A stretch of 64,000 nucleotides of DNA. Origin: Leisingera sp. ANG-M7. Lineage in GTDB: Bacteria > Pseudomonadota > Alphaproteobacteria > Rhodobacterales > Rhodobacteraceae. Of the stretch, positions 43,507 to 53,063 are shown piece by piece (the first letter of the stretch is position 1; each line of letters begins with the position of its first letter). Below the pieces are notes generated by a model that worked only from the letters and a program-made list of their open reading frames with translations, had not been told where the DNA came from and searched no databases. The stretch lies in the NCBI RefSeq assembly GCF_000813965.1, contig NZ_JWLI01000017.1, forward strand, positions 119,474-183,473, given 5' to 3'. The position numbers were made by a program, and so were the translations under genes.

Positions 43507-44412
43507 ATGCATATCGAATTCCGCCATCTCCGCACCATCAAGGCCATCCATGAGGCTGGCGGTCTGGCCCGCGCTGCCGAGCAGCTGAACATCACCCAAA
43601 GTGCGCTGAGCCACCAAGTGAAGGGGCTGGAGGAACAGGCCGGCGTCGAGCTGTTCATCCGCCGCTCCAAGCCGATGAAGCTGTCACCGGCAGGCCTGCG
43701 GCTGCTGCGGCTGGCAGAGCAGGTCCTGCCGCAAGTTGAAGCGGCGCAAGCAGAATTCTCCTCTCTGCGCGACGGCAACACAGGCCGGATGCACATCGCC
43801 ATCGAATGCCATGCCTGTTTTGAATGGCTGTTTCCGGTGCTGGAGGGGTTCCGCAAGAACTGGGGCGATGTGGATGTGGACATCCGCCCGGGCCTTGCGT
43901 TTGACGCATTGCCCGCGCTGCTGAAGGAGGAGGTGGATCTGGTCGTTTCCTCCGATCCGGAGGACATCAACGGCGTCGAGTTCATCGAGCTGTTTGACTA
44001 CAACCCTGTCTTTGTCGCTTCGGCGCAGCATCCGCTGGCTGCGAATGCCTATGTGGAGGCAGAGGATTTCATCGGCCAGAATCTGATCACCTACCCGGTG
44101 GACAAGGTCCGGCTGGATGTTTTCAGCCAGCTGCTGATCCCAGCCGGGGTGGAGCCTGCCTCGATCCGGCAGGTGGAGCTGACGGCGGTGATCCTGCTGC
44201 TGGTTGCTTCCAACCGCGGGGTTTCCGTGCTGCCGGACTGGGTGGTGCGGGAGGTGAAATACTCCTCCGACTATGTGACCCGGCCGCTGACTAAATCCGG
44301 CATCACCCGCAGCCTTTATGCGGCGATCCGAACGGAGGACCGCGGGAAGCCCTTCATGCAGGAGCTGATCCGCCTGGCCAAGGTCGAGGCGCGCAAGCTG
44401 CAGCATCAATAG
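43507..44412 (+). CDS. metR: MetR-like LysR-family regulator
   Basis: A 301-residue LysR protein. The HTH is IEFRHLRTIKAIHEAGGLARAAEQLNITQSALSHQVKGLE (residues about 2-45), very close to MetR proteins. The effector domain follows, with the loop QNLITYPVDKVRLDVFSQLL. Its divergence from metF and the MetR-type box support control of methionine genes with homocysteine as effector. The ATG sits 5 bases after GATAGG, a weak ribosome site. The function is assigned by context. Confidence 0.88.
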   Translation: MHIEFRHLRTIKAIHEAGGLARAAEQLNITQSALSHQVKGLEEQAGVELFIRRSKPMKLSPAGLRLLRLAEQVLPQVEAAQAEFSSLRDGNTGRMHIAIECHACFEWLFPVLEGFRKNWGDVDVDIRPGLAFDALPALLKEEVDLVVSSDPEDINGVEFIELFDYNPVFVASAQHPLAANAYVEAEDFIGQNLITYPVDKVRLDVFSQLLIPAGVEPASIRQVELTAVILLLVASNRGVSVLPDWVVREVKYSSDYVTRPLTKSGITRSLYAAIRTEDRGKPFMQELIRLAKVEARKLQHQ

Positions 44413-44509
44413 ATACTGCCGCCTGCGGTGGCGCGGAGCGGCCTGCGCCGTTCCGACGCCTGTGCCCGCTCCGCGCGGTTGCGTGATCCGGCGGGCGCCA
44501 GGGCCCGGT

Positions 44510-45529
44510 TCAAACCAGCTTGACGATCTGCTTGCCGGTATTGCCGCCGTGCAGCATCGCCAGGAAGGTCTTGGGGGCGTCCTCCAGACCTTCGGCAATA
44601 TCCTCCAGGTACTTGATCTCGCCGCTGGCGATCTTGGGGGCCACTTCCTGCAGGAAGGCCGGGTAGCGGTCGTAGTGGTTGAAGATGATGAAGCCATTGA
44701 CCGACAGGAACTTTGTCAGCACCGCGCGCCAGATGGCCGGGGCCGTCAGATCCGTCTCGGCGCTGTTGTACCAGGCGATCATGCCGCAGACCGGTATGCG
44801 GCCAAAGTTGTTCATCAGTGGCAGCACCGCCTCCAGAACCTTTCCGCCGACGTTTTCATAGTAGATGTCGATACCGTCCGGGCATTCCGCCGCCAGCGCC
44901 TCATTCAGCGCTTCGGCACTGTCATAGGCGTGGTGGTCGAGGCAGGCGTCAAAGCCGAAGGTATCTACCGCCAGCTTGCATTTGTCCGCGCCGCCCGCGA
45001 TGCCGACAACGCGCAGGCCCTTCTGCTTGGCAAGCTGGCCGACCATTGAGCCGACCGGGCCAGTCGCGGCGGCAACCACCAGTGTTTCGCCTGCCTGCGG
45101 GCGGCCATAGGCATCCAAGCCATGCCATGCGGTAAACCCCGGCATGCCTAGAACGCCAAGCGCGGTGGTGAGCGGTGCCAAATCCGGATCCAGCTTGCGC
45201 AATTCAGAGGCTTTGGCGCAGGCGTGGCTGGCCCAGCCGAACATTCCCAAGGCAAAGTCGCCGGGCTGGAAATCGGGGTGCCCCGAGGCAATCACCTCAC
45301 CGACGCCGCCCGCAGTCATGGTCTCTCCGATTTCCACTGGCGGGGCATAGGATTTGCCGGCATTCATGCGCCCGCGCATATAGGGGTCAAGCGACATATA
45401 GTGAACCTTAACAACCACTTCTCCATTGCCAGGCTGGGGTAGGGCCGCAGTCTCCAGGTGGAAGTTTTCCTCGCTGGCCTCACCTTCGGGGCGGCTGGCG
45501 AGAACGATACGCTGCATCTGGTCGGGCAT
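44510..45529 (-). CDS. NADP-dependent MDR-family oxidoreductase (CurA-like)
   Basis: A 339-residue zinc-independent medium-chain dehydrogenase/reductase. The nucleotide-binding motif is LVVAAATGPVGSMVGQLAKQKGL near residue 150, and GIDIYYENVGGKVLEAVLPLM near 240 is typical of CurA/leukotriene B4 dehydrogenase-like enzymes. It reduces or dehydrogenates alpha,beta-unsaturated carbonyls, often for detoxification. No zinc ligands are seen. AAGGAG precedes the ATG. It is divergent from suhB across 192 bases. Confidence 0.9.
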   Translation of the reverse strand: MPDQMQRIVLASRPEGEASEENFHLETAALPQPGNGEVVVKVHYMSLDPYMRGRMNAGKSYAPPVEIGETMTAGGVGEVIASGHPDFQPGDFALGMFGWASHACAKASELRKLDPDLAPLTTALGVLGMPGFTAWHGLDAYGRPQAGETLVVAAATGPVGSMVGQLAKQKGLRVVGIAGGADKCKLAVDTFGFDACLDHHAYDSAEALNEALAAECPDGIDIYYENVGGKVLEAVLPLMNNFGRIPVCGMIAWYNSAETDLTAPAIWRAVLTKFLSVNGFIIFNHYDRYPAFLQEVAPKIASGEIKYLEDIAEGLEDAPKTFLAMLHGGNTGKQIVKLV

Positions 45530-45721
45530 GGGGGCACTCCTTGTTCTGTTTGCAGCAAAGTCTGGGTGCGGTGGCGGCGGAATTCAACCGCCTCCGTGCC
45601 CCGCGCCGCGGCGTCAGGCTGGATCAGCAGTTTCCGGCTTAACCCCTTGGCATTCCGCGGCAGGGCGCGTATAGGCACGCATTGACCCGGCATCTCCCCG
45701 ACGTGACAGGATTCTGCAGAC

Positions 45722-46507
45722 ATGATTGGCAGCGCAAACCTCAATGTGATGATCAAGGCCGCCCGCAAGGCAGGCCGTTCCCTGGTGAAAGACTTCCGCG
45801 AGGTGGAGAACCTGCAGGTGTCGATGAAAGGCGCGGGTGACTTTGTCTCCAAGGCCGACATCGCCGCCGAGAAGATCATCAAGGAAGAGCTGCGCAATGC
45901 CCGCCCGACCTATGGCTGGATCGCCGAAGAGGGCGGCGAGATTGAGGGGGAAGACCCCACCCGCCGCTGGATTGTCGACCCGCTGGATGGCACTACCAAC
46001 TTCCTGCACGGGCTGCCGCACTGGGCGATTTCCATCGCGCTGGAGCATAAGGGCAAGATCGTTGCCGGCGTGGTCTATGACGCCGCCAAGGACGAGATGT
46101 TCTTTGCCGAGAAGGGCGCCGGCGCCTGGATGAACGACACCCGCATCCGCGTCTCAGGCCGTCACCGGATGATCGAGTCCATTTTTGCCACCGGCGTGCC
46201 GTTTGGCGGCCGCGCCGACCTGCCGCTGACCCTGCAGGACTTGGCCCGCCTGATGCCCGCCTGCGCCGGTGTGCGCCGCTGGGGCTCCGCCGCGCTGGAC
46301 ATGGCTTATGTGGCCGCCGGCCGCTACGAGGGTTTCTGGGAACGCCGCCTGAACGCTTGGGATCTGGCCGCAGGCATCATCATCGTGAAAGAGGCTGGCG
46401 GCCTGGCCGAGGCGATCGACCCGGAAGCGGGCATCATCGACGGCGGCTCGGTGGTTTGCTCGAACGAGCCGATCTTCGAGAACTTCGCCAAGGTGATCCG
46501 CGGCTGA
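45722..46507 (+). CDS. suhB: Inositol monophosphatase family protein (SuhB-type)
   Basis: A 261-residue phosphatase. The metal-binding motifs are EEGG (near residue 65), WIVDPLDGTTNFLHG (near 83) and WDLAAG (near 205), all intact. It hydrolyses inositol-1-phosphate or other sugar phosphates in a Mg-dependent way; SuhB also acts in ribosome assembly and transcription antitermination in other bacteria. The gene stands alone between the divergent MDR gene and a terminator. Confidence 0.92.
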   Translation: MIGSANLNVMIKAARKAGRSLVKDFREVENLQVSMKGAGDFVSKADIAAEKIIKEELRNARPTYGWIAEEGGEIEGEDPTRRWIVDPLDGTTNFLHGLPHWAISIALEHKGKIVAGVVYDAAKDEMFFAEKGAGAWMNDTRIRVSGRHRMIESIFATGVPFGGRADLPLTLQDLARLMPACAGVRRWGSAALDMAYVAAGRYEGFWERRLNAWDLAAGIIIVKEAGGLAEAIDPEAGIIDGGSVVCSNEPIFENFAKVIRG

Positions 46508-46533
46508 TTTCGCCCGGAAATCTGAGACTACGA

Positions 46534-46556
46534 AACGCGGCCATTGAGCCGCGTTT
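46534..46556 (+). terminator. Terminator of suhB
   Basis: 8-bp stem AACGCGGC (46534-46541) and GCCGCGTT (46548-46555) with a 6-base loop, running into a run of T. A standard intrinsic terminator, 26 bases past the suhB stop. Confidence 0.92.
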
Positions 46557-46620
46557 TTTGATTTGAGCGGGTCTAGTAATACTTTGAAGGCAGCGTTCGG
46601 CCAAACGGCTAGGCGGTCTA

Positions 46621-47001
46621 TCACTTTTTATCTGACGGATGGTTCACCCCGTCGTTCCAGGGGATCTCGCCGTAGGTTTCCGGGTGCGCCCGCGGATTGG
46701 CGCCCTCGATACAGCCCAGGTTGACGCCGCATTCCTCGGGATCGGACCGGCGCTGATGGTGGGTGTAAATGCCGCAAGTCCTGCAAAAGTAGTGTTTCGC
46801 CGTATGGGTGCCCCAGGTGTAGAGGTTGAGATTTTCTGCCCCTTTCAGCACCTTTAGGCTGGCGGTCAGGGCCGTAACGGCAGCAGCCCCGCGCCGCAGG
46901 CAAAAGGAACAGTCGCAGCGCGCGGCAGAGGCGAGGCCCTCAGGAAACTTCGCCTCGATTTCAACGGCGCCGCAGTGGCAGGTGGCTTTCAAAAGTGTCA
47001 C
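46621..47001 (-). CDS. GFA-family (glutathione-dependent formaldehyde-activating type) protein
   Basis: A 126-residue protein with the GFA zinc pattern: CHCG (near residue 8), CDCSFC (near 29) and CRTCG (near 72). GFA proteins catalyse or aid S-hydroxymethylglutathione formation, though many members have unknown roles. The start is a GTG at 47001 with GAGGAA 8 bases upstream. It converges with suhB. The 201-base region to the right before the rhomboid gene holds a GC-rich hairpin (CCCCGA and TCGGGG near 47090) but no clear gene. Confidence 0.85.
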   Translation of the reverse strand: MTLLKATCHCGAVEIEAKFPEGLASAARCDCSFCLRRGAAAVTALTASLKVLKGAENLNLYTWGTHTAKHYFCRTCGIYTHHQRRSDPEECGVNLGCIEGANPRAHPETYGEIPWNDGVNHPSDKK

Positions 47002-47202
47002 GGCTATTCCTCATGCTTGGCAAATTTTGAGTAAAACCTTCGATAATTCCCCGTAAACCTCTCGGGAGCAGACCTACCATTACCTGACCCCGATGCCCGT
47101 CGGGGTGGCGGCCTGCGTGTTAATCAGTAGCCTGTTCCCATGGTTCCGCAGGCCGTCTTGATACTTTCTTCCTGCAAACGAAAACCGGACTGAGGGGGCG
47201 CT

Positions 47203-47973
47203 TCATTTCCCCCACGGCCCCGAATTACGCTTCTTTCGCGGCAGTTTCGGGATGCGGCTGGCGGAATACTCATACTCGTTTTCCGGATGCGGAGGCGTCC
47301 CGTGTGTCTGGTCCCAGAATGCAGGGCCGCCTCGGCGCAGCCACAGCGGCAGGCACAGGACCAGCCCTACCGCAAAGCCGCCGGCATGGGCCCAGTAGGC
47401 GACGCCGCCCTGGTCTGGATCAGAGCCGAGGCCGCCAAAGAACTGCATCGCCAGCCACACGCCGAGCATGACAAAGGCGGGGATGGTGAAGATGCGGAAA
47501 TACACGATCAGCACCAGCAGGATATCGACGCGCGCCTTGGGGTACATCAGGAGGTAGCCGCCCATCACGCCTGCAATTGCGCCGGAGGCACCTATGGTGG
47601 GCACCATGGAACCCGGTGCGGACAGCACATGGATCAACCCTGCGCCAAACCCGCTGAGGAGGTAGAACAGCAGAAAGGGCAGGTGGCCCATTTCCTCCTC
47701 CAGGTTGTCGCCGAAGATCCACAGGAACAGCATGTTGCCGCCCAGGTGCATCAGTCCGCCGTGGATGAACAGGGAGGTGAACAGCGTCTCATACCCGTAG
47801 CCGTGGCTGATCTCGGCAGGCACCACCGCGTAGGCGTCATAGAAATACGCCAGCGCGCGGGGCGAGGCGTAGCTGGCGGAGTAGTAGATATAGGCCAGGA
47901 TATTCGCGGCGATCAGCGCATAGACAATGTATGGCCTGCTGCCGGACGGGTTGTGGTCGCGGATCGGAAACAT
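47203..47973 (-). CDS. Rhomboid family intramembrane serine protease
   Basis: A 256-residue protease with about six transmembrane helices. The active-site Ser is in GASGAIAGVMGG near residue 130, and the His is in AYWAHAGGFAVG near residue 200. The core TM2 loop has HGGLMHLGGNMLFLWIFGDNLEEEMGH, matching the family. It cleaves transmembrane substrates within the membrane; the substrate is not known. It lies directly to the left of putA on the same strand, 54 bases downstream of it. Confidence 0.92.
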   Translation of the reverse strand: MFPIRDHNPSGSRPYIVYALIAANILAYIYYSASYASPRALAYFYDAYAVVPAEISHGYGYETLFTSLFIHGGLMHLGGNMLFLWIFGDNLEEEMGHLPFLLFYLLSGFGAGLIHVLSAPGSMVPTIGASGAIAGVMGGYLLMYPKARVDILLVLIVYFRIFTIPAFVMLGVWLAMQFFGGLGSDPDQGGVAYWAHAGGFAVGLVLCLPLWLRRGGPAFWDQTHGTPPHPENEYEYSASRIPKLPRKKRNSGPWGK

Positions 47974-48026
47974 GGGGGAACGCTGGGCCGGAAACGGCCC
48001 AGCGTCAAGTGCTTAGCAAGGAAAGC

Positions 48027-51000
48027 TCAGGCCATGCCGCCCAAGAGCTGCGCGTTGCCACCCGAAGCAGTCGTGTCGACGCAGACGTGGCGCTCGGCCA
48101 GCACGCGGGCGCGGTCAGGCTTGCCCGGGATCAGCGGCACAATTGCGCCCTCGCGCTTGGCAAGGCTCTGCTCGATGTCGCGGCCGGTCGCTTCGTCGCC
48201 CCACCATAGAACACCTGAAATGCCTTGGATGCTCTCCAACTGGCTGAGATCCAGAAGGCCGTGCGCCTCAATTGCAGTGCCGCCGAGGCTGATCACCTCC
48301 TTGGCCTGCGCTGCCGCAGCCTCAGCTCCTGGACCCATGCACAGCAGCGGCGGCCGGGCAGAGACGGTCAAGCGGTTTGATTCCCCGGTCGGGCCGGGCA
48401 GGGAGGTGGTGACCGGCTGGCTAGGCACGCCGCTCGGGGACTTCAGGTCGGTGATGCTCTGCTCCCAGCCGCCGGCGCTGGACTGGCGGTCCGGCGCGCA
48501 GAAGCGGCTGAGGTAGAGCGGGCCGCCTGCCTTGGGGCCGGTGCCCGACAGGCCCTCGCCGCCGAACGGCTGGCTGCCGACGATGGCGCCGATCTGGTTG
48601 CGGTTCACATAGATGTTGCCCGCATGCACCCGGTCGCAGACATGCTGCACCCGGTCGTCGATCCGGGTGTGAAGCCCGAAGGTGAGGCCATAGCCGGTAG
48701 CATTGATGTCGGAAATCACCTGATCCAGCTGCTGCGACTTGAACCGCGCCACATGCAGGACCGGGCCAAAGATTTCTTCCTTCAGATCGCTGATGCCGGA
48801 AACTTCAATCATTGTGGGCGCAACAAAGGTGCCGCCCTGCGGCGCGCGCATTTCCTTCAGCACCCGGCCCTCGGCGCGGGCCTTGCCGACATGGGCCAGA
48901 ATGCCAGCGCGGGCGCCTTCGTCGATCACCGGACCGCTGTCGGTGGACAGGTGCCAGGGGTCATCAAGTTGCAGGCAATCCATCGCGCCTTTCAGCATCT
49001 TCAGCACGTTGTCGGCAATGTCGTCCTGCAGATACAGGCAGCGCAGCGCTGAGCAGCGCTGGCCCGCCGACTGGAAGGCGCTTTCGATCACTGCCTGTAC
49101 CGCCTGCTCCGGCAGCGCGGTGGAGTCGACGATCATCGCATTCAGCCCGCCGGTTTCCGCAATCAGCGGCGCGCCCGGCTGCAGGTTGTCGGCCATTGCC
49201 TTGCGGATGCGCAGGGCGGTGGCAGTGGAGCCGGTGAAGGCCACGCCATTAACGCGCGGATCAGAGGTGATGGCAGCGCCAACCACGCTGCCGCGGCCAG
49301 GCACAAGCTGCAGGGCGCTGCGCGGCACACCTGCTTCATGCATCAGCTGCACGGCACGGTGGGCAATCAGCGGCGTCTGGTCGGCGGGTTTGGCCAGCAC
49401 GGCGTTGCCCGCGGCCAATGCGGCTGAGACCTGGCCGGTGAAGATGGCCAGCGGGAAGTTCCAGGGCGAGATGCAGGAGAAGATGCCTGCGGGCGGCGCA
49501 TCGGAATTGCGGGCCGCGTAGTATCGCAGGAAATCCACCGCCTCGCGCAGTTCGGCAACCGCATCCGGGATGGTCTTGCCGGCCTCACGGGCGAGGATGG
49601 CAAACAACTCGCCAAAGTTCTCTTCATAAAGGTCGGCGGCCTTGTTTAAAGCTGCAGAACGTTCTGCTGCCGGTACATCCCAAGGGTCTGCCAACGCCAG
49701 CGCCAGTTCGATATCCTCGGGGCTGCACTGGGCAACGGTGCCAACGACGCTCTGGTCGGTGGGGCTGGTCACATCCTTGGCGTCTTCCGGCTGGGCATCG
49801 CCCGCCAGCAGCGGCGCGGCCTGCCACTGGTGGCTGCGCCAGGGGGCGCGGGCCTCTTCGATCCTGGCCAGGGTTGGCGCGTGGCCCAGATCGAACCCTT
49901 TGGAGTTCGGGCGTTCCGGCGCGTACAGCTCCGGCCCGGTCGGGATCTTGCGGGTCACATCTGCGATGGCTTCAAACGGGTCCGCGGCGACAACTTCGGG
50001 CGGCACGTTGTCATCGACGATTTGGTTCACAAAGGAGGAGTTGGCGCCGTTTTCCAGCAGCCGGCGTACCAGATAGGCCAAGAGGTCGCGGTGGGCGCCG
50101 ACGGGCGCGTAGATCCGGCAGTTGGTCTTGTTCTGCTCCAGCACCATCTGGTGCAGGGTCTCACCCATGCCATGCAAACGCTGGAACTCATACCGCTCAT
50201 TGCCGACGCCTTCGGCCATATGCAGGATTGCAGCGACGGTGTGGGCGTTGTGGGTGGCGAACTGCGGATATATCCGGTCCGTCATGCCCAGCAGCTTGCG
50301 GGCGTTGGAGATATAGGACACATCGGTCAGCGGCTTGGAGGTGAAGACCGGGAAGCCGTCCACTCCCTCGACCTGGGCGCGCTTGATCTCGGTGTCCCAA
50401 TAGGCGCCCTTGACCAGCCGCACCATAAAGCGGCGGTCGTATTTCTCGGCCATTTCGTGCAGCGCATCAATCGCCAGCCCAGTGCGGGGGCCATAGGCCT
50501 GCACCACCACGCCAAAACCGTCCCAGCCCGCCAGCGCCGGGTCAGAGACCACGGCCTCGATCACTTCCAGCGACAGCGACAGGCGGTCTGCTTCTTCGGC
50601 ATCGACATTCAGGCCCATCTTGGCCGCCTTCGCCAGCAGCGCCAGCGCCTTCAGGCGCGGCACTAGCGCTTCCATCACGCTGTGCTCATGCGCCAGCTCA
50701 TAGCGCGGGTGCAGCGCCGACAGCTTGACAGAGATGCCGGGGTTCCTGCGGATATCGTCGCTGTTGCAGGCAGCCGCAATGGCGGAAATCGCCTTGGAAT
50801 AGGCCAGGTGATAGCGCGACGCGTCAGCCTCGGTGCGGGCGGCCTCGCCCAGCATATCGTAGGAATAGGTGTAGCCCTTGGCCTCCATCCCGGCGGCTCT
50901 GTTCATCGCGCTTTCAATGGTTTCGCCCAGCACGAACTGGCGCCCCATTTCCTTCATCGCGCGGCTGACGGCGGTGCGGATCACCGGTTCGCCCAGGCGC

Positions 51001-51440
51001 TTGATGGCGCCGCGCAGCGCACCGATCGGGCTGCGCTCCTCGTCCAGCACCTTGCCGGTCAGCATCAGGGCCCAGGTCGAGGCGTTGACCAGCGAGGAGG
51101 TCGATTTTCCCAGGTGCTTGCCCCAATCCGACGGTGCAATCTTATCCTCGATCAGCGCGTCGATGGTGTCCGCATCCGGCACCCGCAGCAGCGCTTCGGC
51201 CAGGCACATCAGCGCAACGCCCTCATCGGTGGACAGGCCGTATTCGGCCAGGAACACTTCCATCAGGCCCGGTGCTGAATGGCCGCGGATATCACGCACC
51301 AGCGCGGCGGCGTTGGCGCAGATTTTTTTGCGGTCAGCATCGGTGAGGGCGGCCTGGGCCATCAGCTGGTCGCGCATCACGGTTTGATCGGCATAAGTGC
51401 CGGCGTCGATCCGGTAGCGCAGCTTGGTTTGAGCGGTCAT
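48027..51440 (-). CDS. putA: Bifunctional proline dehydrogenase / glutamate gamma-semialdehyde dehydrogenase
   Basis: Oxidises proline to glutamate in two steps. The 1137-residue product has the FAD proline-dehydrogenase barrel in the first half (about 60-480; MVRLVKGAYWDTEIKRAQ and EFQRLHGMGE). The aldehyde-dehydrogenase half follows (about 560-1010), with GNAVLAKPADQTP, TGSTATALRI and the catalytic Cys in QSAGQRCSALRC. A C-terminal region of about 120 residues extends past it. It lacks the N-terminal ribbon-helix-helix of gammaproteobacterial PutA, consistent with the divergent Lrp-type PutR gene. The start ATG is at 51440. Confidence 0.96.
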   Translation of the reverse strand: MTAQTKLRYRIDAGTYADQTVMRDQLMAQAALTDADRKKICANAAALVRDIRGHSAPGLMEVFLAEYGLSTDEGVALMCLAEALLRVPDADTIDALIEDKIAPSDWGKHLGKSTSSLVNASTWALMLTGKVLDEERSPIGALRGAIKRLGEPVIRTAVSRAMKEMGRQFVLGETIESAMNRAAGMEAKGYTYSYDMLGEAARTEADASRYHLAYSKAISAIAAACNSDDIRRNPGISVKLSALHPRYELAHEHSVMEALVPRLKALALLAKAAKMGLNVDAEEADRLSLSLEVIEAVVSDPALAGWDGFGVVVQAYGPRTGLAIDALHEMAEKYDRRFMVRLVKGAYWDTEIKRAQVEGVDGFPVFTSKPLTDVSYISNARKLLGMTDRIYPQFATHNAHTVAAILHMAEGVGNERYEFQRLHGMGETLHQMVLEQNKTNCRIYAPVGAHRDLLAYLVRRLLENGANSSFVNQIVDDNVPPEVVAADPFEAIADVTRKIPTGPELYAPERPNSKGFDLGHAPTLARIEEARAPWRSHQWQAAPLLAGDAQPEDAKDVTSPTDQSVVGTVAQCSPEDIELALALADPWDVPAAERSAALNKAADLYEENFGELFAILAREAGKTIPDAVAELREAVDFLRYYAARNSDAPPAGIFSCISPWNFPLAIFTGQVSAALAAGNAVLAKPADQTPLIAHRAVQLMHEAGVPRSALQLVPGRGSVVGAAITSDPRVNGVAFTGSTATALRIRKAMADNLQPGAPLIAETGGLNAMIVDSTALPEQAVQAVIESAFQSAGQRCSALRCLYLQDDIADNVLKMLKGAMDCLQLDDPWHLSTDSGPVIDEGARAGILAHVGKARAEGRVLKEMRAPQGGTFVAPTMIEVSGISDLKEEIFGPVLHVARFKSQQLDQVISDINATGYGLTFGLHTRIDDRVQHVCDRVHAGNIYVNRNQIGAIVGSQPFGGEGLSGTGPKAGGPLYLSRFCAPDRQSSAGGWEQSITDLKSPSGVPSQPVTTSLPGPTGESNRLTVSARPPLLCMGPGAEAAAAQAKEVISLGGTAIEAHGLLDLSQLESIQGISGVLWWGDEATGRDIEQSLAKREGAIVPLIPGKPDRARVLAERHVCVDTTASGGNAQLLGGMA

Positions 51441-51454
51441 GCGGGGAACTCCAC

Positions 51455-51492
51455 AAAGGGTGTGCAGGGCTTTTGTTAAGAATACACCCTTT
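51455..51492. promoter_or_regulatory. Inverted repeat in the putA-putR divergent region
   Basis: Perfect 9-bp arms AAAGGGTGT (51455-51463) and ACACCCTTT (51484-51492) separated by 20 bases, starting 14 bases upstream of the putA ATG. The centre-to-centre distance is close to three helical turns, which suits an Lrp-type PutR dimer pair. A 9-base repeat is unlikely by chance in 125 bases. Confidence 0.6.
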
Positions 51493-51565
51493 CGGAAAGG
51501 ACAATCGCCTGAAGATGTGCTAGACGCAGGTCGAATGAGCGAAATGCGAAGCTAGGAAAGTCCAA

Positions 51566-52036
51566 ATGAACTCCATCGATCTCGACCGCTTCGACCGGGC
51601 GATTCTGAACGTGCTGAGCGAGGATGGCCGCATCTCCATCGCTGACCTGGCACGGCGGATCGGGCTGTCGAAGACCCCGACCCAGACCCGGCTCAAACGG
51701 CTGGAAGCGGAGGGCATCATCACCGGCTACCGCGCCCTGGTGGACCCGATCCGGCTGGGTCTGGACCACGTGGCCTTTGTCGAGGTTAAGCTGGATGACA
51801 CCCGCGAGGCGGCATTGGCCAAGTTCAATGCCGCGGTGGCGCGGCTGCCGGAGATCGAGCAGGCGCATATGATGGCCTCGCATTTCGACTACCTGCTGAA
51901 GGTCCGCACCCGCTCCATGACGGATTACCGCGCGGTGCTGGGAGAGAAGATCTCTTCGCTGCCGCATGTGGCTTCCACCTCCACCTATGTGGCGATGCAG
52001 GCGGTCAAGGAAGACGGCGCGCTGGGGCCTCTTTGA
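51566..52036 (+). CDS. putR: Lrp/AsnC-family regulator, PutR-like
   Basis: A 156-residue Lrp protein with HTH (DRFDRAILNVLSEDGRISIADLARRIGLSKTPTQTRLKRLEAEG, residues about 6-48) and RAM domain (about 70-150). It is divergent from putA, with the inverted repeat in between, so it should activate putA in response to proline. Such PutR regulators are known in other alphaproteobacteria. TAGGAAAG precedes the ATG. The TPR gene 63 bases downstream may be read through from it. Confidence 0.92.
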   Translation: MNSIDLDRFDRAILNVLSEDGRISIADLARRIGLSKTPTQTRLKRLEAEGIITGYRALVDPIRLGLDHVAFVEVKLDDTREAALAKFNAAVARLPEIEQAHMMASHFDYLLKVRTRSMTDYRAVLGEKISSLPHVASTSTYVAMQAVKEDGALGPL

Positions 52037-52099
52037 CGGGGCGCAGGGCGCGCACGTTCAGTTGACTTGATCGAAACCGCATTTGTGCGAGCATGGGGT

Positions 52100-52690
52100 A
52101 TGTTTCTTGCCCTGTTTCGCCCCCCGTTTGCTCTTGCCGCGGTTCTCATCGCAGCGGCTTTTCCGGTGCAGGCTTCGGACTGCCCTGCGCCCCCTGACCA
52201 CAGCACTCCGCTGGAGGCGCTGCTGAGCGAGGTGCAGGACGCTGACACCGAGACCCAGGCACGGGAAATTGCCAACCGGATGTGGGAATACTGGGCGGAT
52301 GCGCCAAATGCGCAGGCGCAGGCCATTCTGGACCGCGGCATGACCAAGCGCTCAGCCTTTGATTTTCTCGGGGCGCTGGCAGATTTCGACGAGCTGATCG
52401 CCTATTGCCCGGACTATGCCGAAGGCTACAATCAGCGCGCCTTTGTGCATTACCTGCGGCGGGATTTTGCTGCCGCCTTGACCGATCTGGACCGGGCGCT
52501 GGAGCTGTCGCCCCGCCATATCGCCGCGATGAGCGGGCGGGCGCTGTCGCTTTACGGCCTGTCCCGGCTGGAGGAAGCGCGTGAGGCCTTGGCCGCGGCA
52601 CTGAAGCTCAATCCCTGGCTGCCGGAACGCTATTTGGCTGACCCCGGCGGGCCGCTGGCGCCGCCCGGGGCGGGGGATGTGGAGTTGTAG
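52100..52690 (+). CDS. Exported TPR-repeat protein
   Basis: A 196-residue protein with a signal peptide (residues 1-25, cleavage near VQA-SD) and TPR-type helices at about 60-180 (AQAILDRGMTKRSAFDFLGALADFDELI, YAEGYNQRAFVHYLRRDFAAALTDLDRAL, HIAAMSGRALSLYGLSRLEEAREAL). The ATG at 52100 begins the signal peptide; a TTG at 52067 is the upstream alternative. No catalytic domain is present, so a binding or scaffolding role in the periplasm is likely. It follows putR on the same strand. Confidence 0.78.
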   Translation: MFLALFRPPFALAAVLIAAAFPVQASDCPAPPDHSTPLEALLSEVQDADTETQAREIANRMWEYWADAPNAQAQAILDRGMTKRSAFDFLGALADFDELIAYCPDYAEGYNQRAFVHYLRRDFAAALTDLDRALELSPRHIAAMSGRALSLYGLSRLEEAREALAAALKLNPWLPERYLADPGGPLAPPGAGDVEL

Positions 52691-52798
52691 CTTTGCTCGC
52701 GCTGCGGGAAAATTTTGCGGTCTTGGCCGAAAACGCATTGTCCGCATGAAATCAGGAGGCTAGACCTGCGGGCAGGCGCCGGGTGCTGGCGCCCGTGT

Positions 52799-52884
52799 GC
52801 GGACGTGGTGGAATGGTAGACACCGGAGACTTAAAATCTCCTGGCCGTATGGCCGTGCGGGTTCGAGTCCCGCCGTCCGCACCA
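52799..52884 (+). tRNA. tRNA-Leu(TAA)
   Basis: Acceptor stem GCGGACG (52799-52805) pairs with CGTCCGC (52874-52880), followed by genome-encoded ACCA. The anticodon arm is GGAGA-CTTAAAA-TCTCC with anticodon TAA, the T-loop is GGTTCGAGTCC, and the variable arm is long, as in class II leucine tRNA. The 86-base gene lies alone. Confidence 0.98.
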
Positions 52885-53063
52885 GTTCAGCCAATCAAAA
52901 TCGCTGCGCTCCTTAGATCAGCTTTCTGTAAAGCCTGCCGCTCCGCGCAAGGCAGAGCGTTGCCAGTCATTTCGCAGCGCTTTCAGTGCTTGCGCTGGGT
53001 TTGCGTTGCTGTGACGGTAGATTTGTGCAAGATGTTTCGCGGAATGTGAAAGATCCGGCACAT

